This document shows, one piece after another, positions 36,678 to 43,535 of a stretch of DNA of 64,000 nucleotides; position 1 is the first letter of the stretch, and each line of letters starts with the position of its first letter. The stretch comes from Sutcliffiella cohnii (GTDB lineage Bacteria > Bacillota > Bacilli > Bacillales > Bacillaceae_I): contig NZ_CP018866.1 of the NCBI RefSeq assembly GCF_002250055.1, positions 736,501-800,500 on the forward strand, in the 5' to 3' direction. The notes under the pieces are model-generated. The model saw only the letters and a program-made list of their open reading frames with translations, ran no database searches and was not told the DNA's origin. Position numbers and translations under genes: made by a program.

Positions 36678-37637
36678 ATGGAAACAGTTGTTATTTTTAT
36701 TTTAATTTTATTCGTTGTCGTATTAGCCTTAGTAGGTATTTTTAGAAAAATAAAGCCCACCAAAAACTTAAAAAAGGAAAATATACCGGAAAACTTAGGA
36801 GCTATTGAAAACACCTCAATTCAACCGTTAATCGCTAAATTAGAGTTAGCACTTCCTGATGAGTATATAAATCAAGTAAAGCAACGGTTTTTACAACAAA
36901 ACGCGAAAGTTTCAGAGGACGAACTAGAATGGCGTATTTTTGAGCTGAAACGGTTTTTTATTTTAACGAGAGTGCTAAAAACTGTTCCGATGTATAGTGA
37001 AGAAGTAGATGATGTTTGGCATGAAATGTTGATGTTTACGCAAGCCTATCAAACTTTTTCAGAAAAATTTAATGGCAGCATGTTACATCATAAACCAAAT
37101 GTACAAGGTGGAGGGGACCCTGGTGAGCGTGCGTTCTTTGATTGGGTGTTCTCGCAATTGTTTGAAGTAACAACATATAGTTGGTCGACTTGGGGAGACT
37201 TCTTTAAGAACCCACTAAATCCAGCTCAAATTACCGAATTTAAATACAAGGATAAGGAATACTTGAAAAATAAATATTTCAAAATTACAGAGGAATCAAA
37301 TCAGATAGTAGATTACTTAATAACTAGGTTAAAAGAACAATCCCATCAAGCAGATGAAATTCATAAACGAAACGAAAAAGGAGCATTCACGAAACAACAG
37401 CAATATGGTGATTTTTCGAATACCTCATTAATTATGGTGTTTTATTCTATCTATTATTATGACCAATATTGGTTAATGGCAAAGGCGTATTTATACTCAT
37501 CTGCTTCGAATTCTAGTAGTGGATGTACAAGTGCTGTTTTTTGCGGATCTGCAACTAGTAGCGATAAAAATAGTGGTGGAGATAGTAGTTGCTCTAGCGG
37601 GGACGCAAGCTGTGGTGGCGGAGGATGTTCCTCATAA
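36678..37637 (+). CDS. membrane-anchored protein with GRDP/DUF1399-like core and Cys/Ser/Gly tail
   Basis: A 319-residue protein with an N-terminal transmembrane helix (about residues 3-22), a soluble helical region containing VDDVWHEMLMFTQAYQTFSEKFNGSMLHHKPN, and a C-terminal tail (about 280-319) made of Ser, Gly and Cys ending in CSSGDASCGGGGCSS. The D-x-x-W-H ... H-H-P pattern recalls the glycine-rich-domain/DUF1399 type of motif; this is recognition by pattern, not a search. GGGGGGAG is a strong ribosome binding site. Function unknown; eight or so tail cysteines might bind metal or cross-link. Confidence 0.6.
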   Translation: METVVIFILILFVVVLALVGIFRKIKPTKNLKKENIPENLGAIENTSIQPLIAKLELALPDEYINQVKQRFLQQNAKVSEDELEWRIFELKRFFILTRVLKTVPMYSEEVDDVWHEMLMFTQAYQTFSEKFNGSMLHHKPNVQGGGDPGERAFFDWVFSQLFEVTTYSWSTWGDFFKNPLNPAQITEFKYKDKEYLKNKYFKITEESNQIVDYLITRLKEQSHQADEIHKRNEKGAFTKQQQYGDFSNTSLIMVFYSIYYYDQYWLMAKAYLYSSASNSSSGCTSAVFCGSATSSDKNSGGDSSCSSGDASCGGGGCSS

Positions 37638-37659
37638 AATAATATAACGGAGAGAATTT

Positions 37660-38241
37660 ATGTTAAAAATAGTTGGAGAAAAAATTATTCTTAGGTCGGT
37701 ACAAAAAGAAGATATACAAACTCTTTGGAAATTAAGATATGGAGAAGAGGACCCAGAGTTTAAAAAATGGGATGCACCATACTTTCCATTAGTCCGAGTG
37801 GAATATGAAGATTTTTATAATCGGATGATAGGTCAGTTAGAATCGGGTTATGATTCCGAAATGATTATAGAAGTGGATGGTAAAATTATTGGCACCGTTG
37901 TTTACTATTGGGAGCACGAGCCTTCCCGATGGATGGAGGTAGGTATTATCATCTATCTTCCTGACTATTGGAATGGTGGATATGGAACGGAGGCTATTAA
38001 ATTATGGGTCACTCATTTGTTTAAACAATTTCCTATACTAGTTAGATTAGGATATACTACATGGTCAGGAAACCATCGAATGGTGAGTGTTGGAAAAAAA
38101 CTTGGAATGATAGAGGAAGCTAGAATTAGAAAAGCTCGTATTGTAAACGATGAGTACTATGATTCTGTGAAGCTCGGAGTACTTAGAGAAGAATGGCAAA
38201 CATTACATGGTGAACGAGTTGGCAGAATAGTAACTTTGTAA
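37660..38241 (+). CDS. GNAT-family N-acetyltransferase (RimJ/RimL-like)
   Basis: A 193-residue acetyl-CoA-dependent acetyltransferase. Features: the N-terminal IILRSVQKEDIQTLWKL, the central IGTVVYYWEHE and VGIIIYLPDYWNGGYGTEAIKL (acetyl-CoA loop), and SVGKKLGMIEEARIRKARI near the end. It follows the Cys-tail protein gene by 22 nt and is probably co-transcribed. The substrate is unknown. Confidence 0.88.
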   Translation: MLKIVGEKIILRSVQKEDIQTLWKLRYGEEDPEFKKWDAPYFPLVRVEYEDFYNRMIGQLESGYDSEMIIEVDGKIIGTVVYYWEHEPSRWMEVGIIIYLPDYWNGGYGTEAIKLWVTHLFKQFPILVRLGYTTWSGNHRMVSVGKKLGMIEEARIRKARIVNDEYYDSVKLGVLREEWQTLHGERVGRIVTL

Positions 38242-38287
38242 TAAACTACTAATAGAAATAAGTTTTTCAAATGAATAAAACATACCA

Positions 38288-38487
38288 ATAATAATGGTGT
38301 CAATTAGACTTAATAGGGAATCTGGTCTAAAACCAGAACTGTACCCGCAACTGTAGGTGCCGACGAAATAAGAATAGCCACTGTCATTCGACGGGAAGGA
38401 CTTAAAGTAGGTAGAAGCACGAGTCAGGAGACCTGCCATTATGATGAACGATCGTCTTCTTCGGGAGTTAGGAAGGTTGGATAATGG
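38288..38487 (+). ncRNA. cobalamin (B12) riboswitch upstream of a thioesterase gene
   Basis: Contains the core TTAATAGGGAATCTGGTCTAAAACCAGAACTGTACCCGCAACTGTAGG and the B12 box GAGTCAGGAGACCTGCC (38421-38437), with the usual intervening helices. The 3' end is approximate. An intrinsic terminator follows at 38544-38577, and the next plus-strand gene is an acyl-CoA thioesterase, not a known cobalamin gene. Confidence 0.93.
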
Positions 38488-38543
38488 TGCGCAAATATTA
38501 GAAAATAGGGCTCTATTTGTCTAGTTTTATTTTCTTTGCCTTT

Positions 38544-38577
38544 AATCCATCCTCATATTAGAGTGATGGATTTTTTA
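38544..38577 (+). terminator. terminator of the second cobalamin riboswitch
   Basis: AATCCATC pairs with GATGGATT, followed by TTTTATTTT. It lies between the aptamer and the thioesterase start. Confidence 0.8.
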
Positions 38578-38628
38578 TTTTCCAACCACTTTCTTGTAGA
38601 AGCAAAAAACATAAAAGAGAGTGGGAGA

Positions 38629-39114
38629 ATGATGGGAAAAATATCAACAAATGTATCTAGAACTGTACAAACGAAACTAGTTTTACCTCCAGATACGAAT
38701 CATTTAGGAACAATTTTTGGAGGAGTTGTTTTATCGTATATTGATGAAATAGCTGCCATAGCAGCGATGAAACATAGTAACAAGGTGGTCGTAACAGCTT
38801 CGATTGATACAGTGAATTTTTTATCTTCAGCAAAAGTAGGAGATATATTAACGTTAGAAGCAGTGGTTATATCTACTGGAAGAACGTCAATGGAAGTGTA
38901 TGTAAAAGTGGAGTGTCATCAGTTTGAAACAGGTGAAACAAAACTTACAACAACATCCCTTTTAACAATGGTTGCAATTGATAGCGAAGGTAAACCAGTC
39001 CCAGTTCCAGGCGTAATCCCTGAAACGGAAAAAGAAATCCAGTTACTGAAGGAAGCAACAATTAGAAGAGAAAAAAGGTTGTTAGAGAACAAGTGGTCAA
39101 ATGAGAAAATATAG
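38629..39114 (+). CDS. hot-dog-fold acyl-CoA thioesterase (YkhA-like)
   Basis: A 161-residue hydrolase of acyl-CoA thioesters. The sequence RTVQTKLVLPPDTNHLGTIFGGVVLSYIDEIAA carries the Asp/His/Gly-Gly active-site pattern of YkhA/BFIT-type enzymes, followed by ASIDTVNFLSSAKVGD. I start at 38629 or the adjacent ATG at 38632, behind GGGAG. The upstream ORF extension runs through the terminator and is not coding. It is the first gene after a cobalamin riboswitch, an unexpected association. Confidence 0.9.
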   Translation: MMGKISTNVSRTVQTKLVLPPDTNHLGTIFGGVVLSYIDEIAAIAAMKHSNKVVVTASIDTVNFLSSAKVGDILTLEAVVISTGRTSMEVYVKVECHQFETGETKLTTTSLLTMVAIDSEGKPVPVPGVIPETEKEIQLLKEATIRREKRLLENKWSNEKI

Positions 39115-39324
39115 TAATGAAAAAACGTGGTTGCTGATCCGCTTTTTTAGTGAATCGTAATAGTATACATATCTTTTAGCATACAAATAACACCGAATGA
39201 ACATCTTGACTATGATTAAATTTGTGTGAATTAGGGTGCTATTTTTTTGTGAAAGTTATTGTATGAACGAAAAGCTTCTTTCATCTTCTAAGTAATAGTT
39301 GTAAAATAAATATGAACTTGAAAA
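39115..39324. other. gene-free leader region
   Basis: About 210 bp with no credible gene. A weak inverted repeat (AAATAACACC near 39185 and GGTGCTATTTTTTT near 39233) with a long loop could end the thioesterase transcript. Confidence 0.35.
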
Positions 39325-39425
39325 TTGTAGCTAGGGTTCCGCTATCTAGTAGGTCTGTGACCGAGGGCTACATCTTTTACCATAACGTAAAAGGCACCTA
39401 TTGACATAAAAGGTCCGAGGGGAAA
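39325..39425 (+). ncRNA. ykkC-class riboswitch candidate (subtype 2, possibly nucleoside-diphosphate sensing)
   Basis: GTAGC (39327-39331) and GCTAC (39367-39371) close a first helical domain that contains CTAGGGTTCCG and GGTCTGTGACCGAGGG. A second hairpin CTTTTAC/GTAAAAG follows, then ATAAAAGGTCCGAGGGGA. These match the ykkC hallmark segments (TAGGGTTCCG, CCGAG, AAAAGxCCxxGGGA). The final segment also forms the left arm of a strong terminator before a Nudix hydrolase gene. Known ykkC subtypes sense guanidine, ppGpp, PRPP or nucleoside diphosphates, and the last is associated with Nudix genes. The class is fairly secure; the ligand is inferred. Confidence 0.65.
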
Positions 39426-39479
39426 GGTTCAGCGTATTTGCTTTTGCGTTGAAATCCTTATCCCCTCGGACCTTTTTTA
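39408..39479 (+). terminator. leader terminator upstream of the Nudix gene
   Basis: AAAGGTCCGAGGGGAAAGG pairs with CCTTATCCCCTCGGACCTTT with one bulge, followed by TTTTATTATTTT. The left arm overlaps the 3' end of the ykkC-like aptamer, which gives a simple switching mechanism. Confidence 0.9.
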
Positions 39480-39502
39480 TTATTTTAAGGGAGGTTTATT
39501 AA

Positions 39503-39943
39503 ATGAAAAGAATTGATGAATTAAAAGCAGGTGTAGCAGTTATTATTTTGAATGGGGAAAAACAAGTTTTGTTACAGAAAAGAGCTGATGTAAAGCTATG
39601 GGGTATTCCTTCAGGACATATAGAAATTGGAGAAACAGTTTCTGAAGCAGCTATTAGAGAAGTAAAAGAGGAAACTAACTTAGATATAAAAATAAAAAAA
39701 CTTATTGGTGTGTACTCTGAGCCTAATTCACAGGTGTTTGCATATCCAAATGGTAAAGTAGTACATTTTATAACAACTTGTTTTCTTGCTGAAATTACAG
39801 GCGGAGAACTTAGACGTAATTCTGATGAATCACTTGAAATAAAATTTTTCAGTCCAGATAATTTACCGCAAGATTTATTGAAAATGCATCCCCGATGGTT
39901 AAAGGATGCTCTTTCTAATAGGGAAATGGCGTTCATTCGTTAA
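39503..39943 (+). CDS. Nudix hydrolase
   Basis: A 146-residue enzyme cleaving nucleoside diphosphates linked to another moiety. The Nudix box is complete: GHIEIGETVSEAAIREVKEE, then TNLDI. GTAVIIL-like (GVAVIILNGEKQVLLQKR) forms the first strands. GGGAGG is well placed before the ATG. The gene is under the ykkC-like leader, so its expression should follow a nucleotide-type signal. Confidence 0.93.
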   Translation: MKRIDELKAGVAVIILNGEKQVLLQKRADVKLWGIPSGHIEIGETVSEAAIREVKEETNLDIKIKKLIGVYSEPNSQVFAYPNGKVVHFITTCFLAEITGGELRRNSDESLEIKFFSPDNLPQDLLKMHPRWLKDALSNREMAFIR

Positions 39944-40009
39944 TTAATAGAGATCTATACTAACTGCTAATAAAAATTTTAAACCCTTATTAGGATAACA
40001 AACTTAAAA

Positions 40010-40044
40010 GTCCTAAAAGTCAGTCTCAACTGGACTTTTAGGAC
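40010..40044. terminator. stem-loop between the Nudix and S66 peptidase genes
   Basis: GTCCTAAAAGTC pairs with GACTTTTAGGAC. It resembles the hairpin at 17470-17510. The minus strand has the better T-rich tail. Confidence 0.65.
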
Positions 40045-40087
40045 AGCACCATTTAGTCTGCTAAATGTTTTTCTAACTAGTTGTTAT

Positions 40088-40204
40088 TTAAGCTACGACA
40101 TCGTAAGTTATTTCGGCTTTCTCCACGGTATAAAAATACTTAGCTAATACACTCCACCCTTTAGAACTCTTTGATAAATAAAATCCCGATGTTGATAAAT
40201 TATA
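40088..40204 (-). pseudogene. possible coding remnant in frame after the S66 peptidase stop
   Basis: Directly after the S66 stop codon the same frame stays open for 38 codons, giving a protein-like stretch (TSGFYLSKSSKGWSVLAKYF, then TVEKAEITYDVVA) that ends at TAA. It has no start codon. It may be the 3' end of a lost gene or a former C-terminal extension. Based on appearance alone. Confidence 0.3.
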
Positions 40205-41215
40205 TTATATAAACTTTTGTATAATCGTTCCTTTTCCTTCTTTAACTTCTACTTCCGCCATCGCTCCATTAATTAACGTTACTTGAGGAGGAACATGCCC
40301 GCAATCTATGTCATACACAACCGGTACTTCCAGTTCAGAAGCTATCTCTTCATATACATCCTCAACCGTATACCCGTCCACTGGTTCATTTGCTGGACTT
40401 CTTCCGAATAAGACTCCTGAACAATTATTAAACCAACCTGCTAATTTCATTTGAACTATCGACCTTCTTAAGTCTGTTGTCGAAAGCTCACAGTTTTCGA
40501 AGTACCAAAGAATCGGTTCGCCGTTTGTGAATTGTTCTTGAAATGCTTTCACATCGCCAAAAGGTGTACCAATTAAGTGGCGAATAACATCTACACACCC
40601 ACCAAGTATTCTACCTTTCACGGTTACATCTTTACCGTTCACTGTTTTCCATTCCGTTTTTTCGGTTAAATGAAAAATGTGAGGAGTAGGGTTGCCGTGT
40701 TGCCACTGTTTTTGGAAAAGCTCTGATGAATGTTGAATTACTGCTTCTCCAGCTTTTGTTTGTAGCACTTGTTTCCACATGGCGGTTGTTTCGTCGGAAT
40801 ATTCTCCTCGTAAATCTACTAAGTTAGTGCCGTGTGCCGTTGCAATCCCTGTTTTTAATGTCGTTGCTAATAACAAAACACTTGTATCGGAATATCCGAG
40901 TATCCATTTTCGCTTCATTTTTACGAAATCAACATACGGCAGTATTTCAATCAACAATTGCCCGCCCCATGGTGGGATGATCGTATCGATTCCATCGTCT
41001 TGCAACATGGCATTTAATTCATCTGCTCTCACCTTAGCTGGTGCAGACTTTGCTTTATGTTGGGTTTTTACTGTTTTTCCGAACCTCACAGTAAATCCTT
41101 CTGATTCTAGTCTTTTTTGTGCCTGATCCAACAAAGAATGTAAAACTTCTTGCACACCAGAAGATGGTGCTGTGACTCCAATAGTAGCCCCTTCACGTAA
41201 ATGTGGATAAAACAT
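40205..41215 (-). CDS. S66 peptidase (LD-carboxypeptidase / MccF-like)
   Basis: A 336-residue serine peptidase of the family that includes murein LD-carboxypeptidases and MccF, which hydrolyses peptide-nucleotide antibiotics. Catalytic regions are visible: nucleophile Ser in LGYSDTSVLL, Glu in YFENCELS, and His in YDIDCGHVPPQ. The N-terminal GATIGVTAPSSGV is typical. Whether it acts in wall recycling or in self-immunity cannot be told from this. Transcribed away from the bmr leader. Confidence 0.88.
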   Translation of the reverse strand: MFYPHLREGATIGVTAPSSGVQEVLHSLLDQAQKRLESEGFTVRFGKTVKTQHKAKSAPAKVRADELNAMLQDDGIDTIIPPWGGQLLIEILPYVDFVKMKRKWILGYSDTSVLLLATTLKTGIATAHGTNLVDLRGEYSDETTAMWKQVLQTKAGEAVIQHSSELFQKQWQHGNPTPHIFHLTEKTEWKTVNGKDVTVKGRILGGCVDVIRHLIGTPFGDVKAFQEQFTNGEPILWYFENCELSTTDLRRSIVQMKLAGWFNNCSGVLFGRSPANEPVDGYTVEDVYEEIASELEVPVVYDIDCGHVPPQVTLINGAMAEVEVKEGKGTIIQKFI

Positions 41216-41303
41216 GGAAAATTCCCCCTTGAGCTTTTTACGATTTTAACAAGGAAAGAGTATTTGGGCAATATATAATTTAAAATATTTTTAAAATTAG
41301 TAA

Positions 41304-41333
41304 TTGACAATAACTTGTCCACGGTGTTATTGT
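41304..41333 (+). promoter_or_regulatory. candidate bmr promoter with an embedded palindrome
   Basis: TTGACA (41304-41309) and TATTGT (41328-41333) are 18 nt apart. A perfect 7-bp inverted repeat, CAATAAC and GTTATTG (41308-41314, 41326-41332), occupies the spacer, as an operator would. Confidence 0.5.
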
Positions 41334-41387
41334 GGAAAAGTGGAATTTACTACTAATTAAAAAATGGAGAAAGGGAGGTACACGAAC

Positions 41388-41471
41388 ATGAAAAAATCTA
41401 TTGTATTAAACGTAATGAATGACAAACTTAATAAAATTCGTGACCTGTCCTCATCTAGCTCTCCGTTGTAA
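41388..41471 (+). CDS. leader peptide of the bmrCD attenuator (BmrB-type)
   Basis: A 27-codon ORF, starting MKKSIVLNVMNDKLNKIRDL and ending in five serines, Pro, Leu, behind AAGGGAGG. Codons 18-21 contain CGTGACCTGT, which is complementary over 10 bp to ACAGGTCACG (41515-41524), the left arm of a downstream terminator. This is the layout of ribosome-mediated attenuation known for bmrB-bmrCD of B. subtilis, where drug-slowed ribosomes let the anti-terminator form. The peptide is much shorter than B. subtilis BmrB. The function is probably in translation itself, not in the product. Confidence 0.75.
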   Translation: MKKSIVLNVMNDKLNKIRDLSSSSSPL

Positions 41472-41600
41472 ACACAAGGGAGTACTATCATCATTTCAAA
41501 TTACCTATTTTAGCACAGGTCACGCTAACAGAACGTGACGTGTGCTTTTTATATGTTTTAATATCGGCATACCGACTTTCGTTCGGTGTGTCTTTTTTTG
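41439..41600 (+). promoter_or_regulatory. bmrCD attenuator: anti-terminator and two tandem terminators
   Basis: Terminator 1 is at 41512-41550 (AGCACAGGTCACG with CGTGACGTGTGCT, then TTTTT). Its left arm can instead pair with 41439-41448 in the leader ORF, as a 10-bp anti-terminator. Terminator 2 is at 41566-41599 (GGCATACCGA with TCGGTGTGTC, then TTTTTTT). No alternative pairing is evident for the second. Confidence 0.75.
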
Positions 41601-41682
41601 TCTTCATCTACATCCTTTTTTTACCAACAAAGCCTTTCGAGCTTTTTGGATATATTTAAAACAAATTTAGGAGGAGAGCATT

Positions 41683-41739
41683 ATGCAAAATTTATTTGTT
41701 ATTAGACTTATGTATGAAGGAACGGCAGATTCAGGGTAG
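41683..41739 (+). CDS. second short ORF in the bmrCD leader (18 codons)
   Basis: MQNLFVIRLMYEGTADSG, with a near-ideal ribosome binding site (AGGAGGAGAG) seven or so bases upstream. It lies after both terminators and ends 44 nt before bmrC. The strong start signal suggests real translation, perhaps coupling or tuning bmrC expression. Unproven. Confidence 0.45.
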   Translation: MQNLFVIRLMYEGTADSG

Positions 41740-41783
41740 CGAATACAAAATGGTCGACTGTTCGATCAAGGGGGTAAGATAGT

Positions 41784-43535
41784 ATGTTATCAGTACTTAC
41801 AAAACTTAGTTGGTTTTTTAAACAATATTGGAAGCGATATACAATAGCGATATGTTTACTAATTGTCGTCGGGATTTTAGAAGTAATCCCGCCAAGAATG
41901 ATTGGGCATGCGATCGATGAAATTCATGTTGGCACTTTAACTTCTGAAAAATTAATTCAGTATGTAGGCTTTTTATTTTTACTAGCACTTGTTATTTATG
42001 GGATTACGTATATGTGGAGCTATAAATTATTCGGGGGTTCCTTTTTAGTCGAGAGGTTATTAAGAAGAAGTTTAATGGGACATTTGTTGAAAATGACACC
42101 AACCTTCTATGAAAAGAATAAAACTGGTGATTTAATGGCACGCTCAACAAATGACTTGCGCGCAATCTCTATAACAGCTGGTTTTGGTGTATTAACATTA
42201 GTTGATTCGAGTGTGTATATGTTAATTATCCTTTGTACAATGGGCTTTTTAATTAGCTGGAAGCTCACACTTGCAGCAATTATCCCATTGCCGATAATGG
42301 CACTAGCGATGAATATTTACGGGAAAAAAATTCACAAACGGTTCACTGAAGCACAAGATTCATTCGGTGAAATGAACGATAAAGTGCTAGAGTCGATCGC
42401 AGGAGTGCGTGTAATTCGTGCTTACGTGCAAGAGCGTGCGGACCAAAGCCGTTTTCACAATATGACGGACGATGTGTTTAAGAAAAATTTGAAAGTAGCA
42501 GTGATTGATTCGTTATTTGACCCGACGATAAAACTGTTAGTAGGTGCCAGCTATTTAATCGGACTTGGATACGGGGCATATTTAGTTTTCCATCAACAAA
42601 TTACAATCGGTCAGCTAGTTGCTTTTAACGTCTATTTAGGAATGATGATTTGGCCAATGTTTGCTATTGGAGAATTAATTAACGTTATGCAGCGAGGAAA
42701 TGCTTCATTAGATCGAGTGAATGAAACTCTAGCTTATAAATCGGACGTTTATGATGCCGAGCAACCGATAACGGAAATTGCTCCAACTGAGATTGAATTC
42801 GAAAACGTAACTTTTCAATATCCGTCTGGAACTAATCCGAGTTTAAATGGTGTTTCGTTTCATTTAAGAAAAGGAGAAACGTTAGGTGTCGTTGGGAAAA
42901 CAGGTAGTGGTAAATCGACGTTAGTGAAGCAATTGTTGAGAGAATACAAACTCGGTGAGGGTAAAATATTTATTGCCGGTACACCACTTGAAAAAATATC
43001 ATTGCATACTATTCAGGGCTGGATTGGCTATGTACCGCAAGATCATATTTTATTTTCAAGAACAGTTCAAGAAAATATTTTATTCGGTAAAGAAACTGCA
43101 ACTGAAGTTGATTTACAAAAAGCGATACAACTTTCTGCTTTTGAAAAAGATTTAGAAATGTTACCAGATGGATTACAAACACTTGTCGGAGAAAAAGGTG
43201 TTTCGTTATCAGGTGGACAAAAACAACGTATTTCGATTGCTCGGGCGTTAATTGCCGACCCTGAAATATTAATTTTAGATGATTCCCTATCAGCAGTAGA
43301 TGCAAAAACAGAAGCAAAAATTATTGAAAATATTAGAAAAGAACGAAACGAAAAAACGACGATTATTACAACACATCGCCTATCAGCAGTACAACATGCT
43401 GATTGGATTGTCGTGCTAGATGACGGTAAAGTTGTAGAAGCTGGTTTACATGACCAGCTGATGGCACATGGTGGCTGGTATAAAGAGCAATACGAGCGCC
43501 AGCAAGTGTCTGAAGGAAGTGAGGTGGTATCATGA
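41784..43535 (+). CDS. bmrC: heterodimeric multidrug ABC exporter subunit BmrC
   Basis: A 583-residue half-transporter (six-helix domain plus ATPase). Walker A GKTGSGKST lies near residue 370, the signature LSGGQKQR near 474, and Walker B ILILDDSLSAVD near 497. Asp stands where the catalytic Glu is expected, which is the degenerate site typical of BmrC-like subunits. Pairs with BmrD, whose gene overlaps its end by four bases. Preceded by the attenuator. Formerly yheI in B. subtilis. Confidence 0.93.
   Translation: MLSVLTKLSWFFKQYWKRYTIAICLLIVVGILEVIPPRMIGHAIDEIHVGTLTSEKLIQYVGFLFLLALVIYGITYMWSYKLFGGSFLVERLLRRSLMGHLLKMTPTFYEKNKTGDLMARSTNDLRAISITAGFGVLTLVDSSVYMLIILCTMGFLISWKLTLAAIIPLPIMALAMNIYGKKIHKRFTEAQDSFGEMNDKVLESIAGVRVIRAYVQERADQSRFHNMTDDVFKKNLKVAVIDSLFDPTIKLLVGASYLIGLGYGAYLVFHQQITIGQLVAFNVYLGMMIWPMFAIGELINVMQRGNASLDRVNETLAYKSDVYDAEQPITEIAPTEIEFENVTFQYPSGTNPSLNGVSFHLRKGETLGVVGKTGSGKSTLVKQLLREYKLGEGKIFIAGTPLEKISLHTIQGWIGYVPQDHILFSRTVQENILFGKETATEVDLQKAIQLSAFEKDLEMLPDGLQTLVGEKGVSLSGGQKQRISIARALIADPEILILDDSLSAVDAKTEAKIIENIRKERNEKTTIITTHRLSAVQHADWIVVLDDGKVVEAGLHDQLMAHGGWYKEQYERQQVSEGSEVVS

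Noticed and set aside
38536-38628. N-terminal extension of the thioesterase
   Set aside because: It runs through the riboswitch terminator and has no Shine-Dalgarno.
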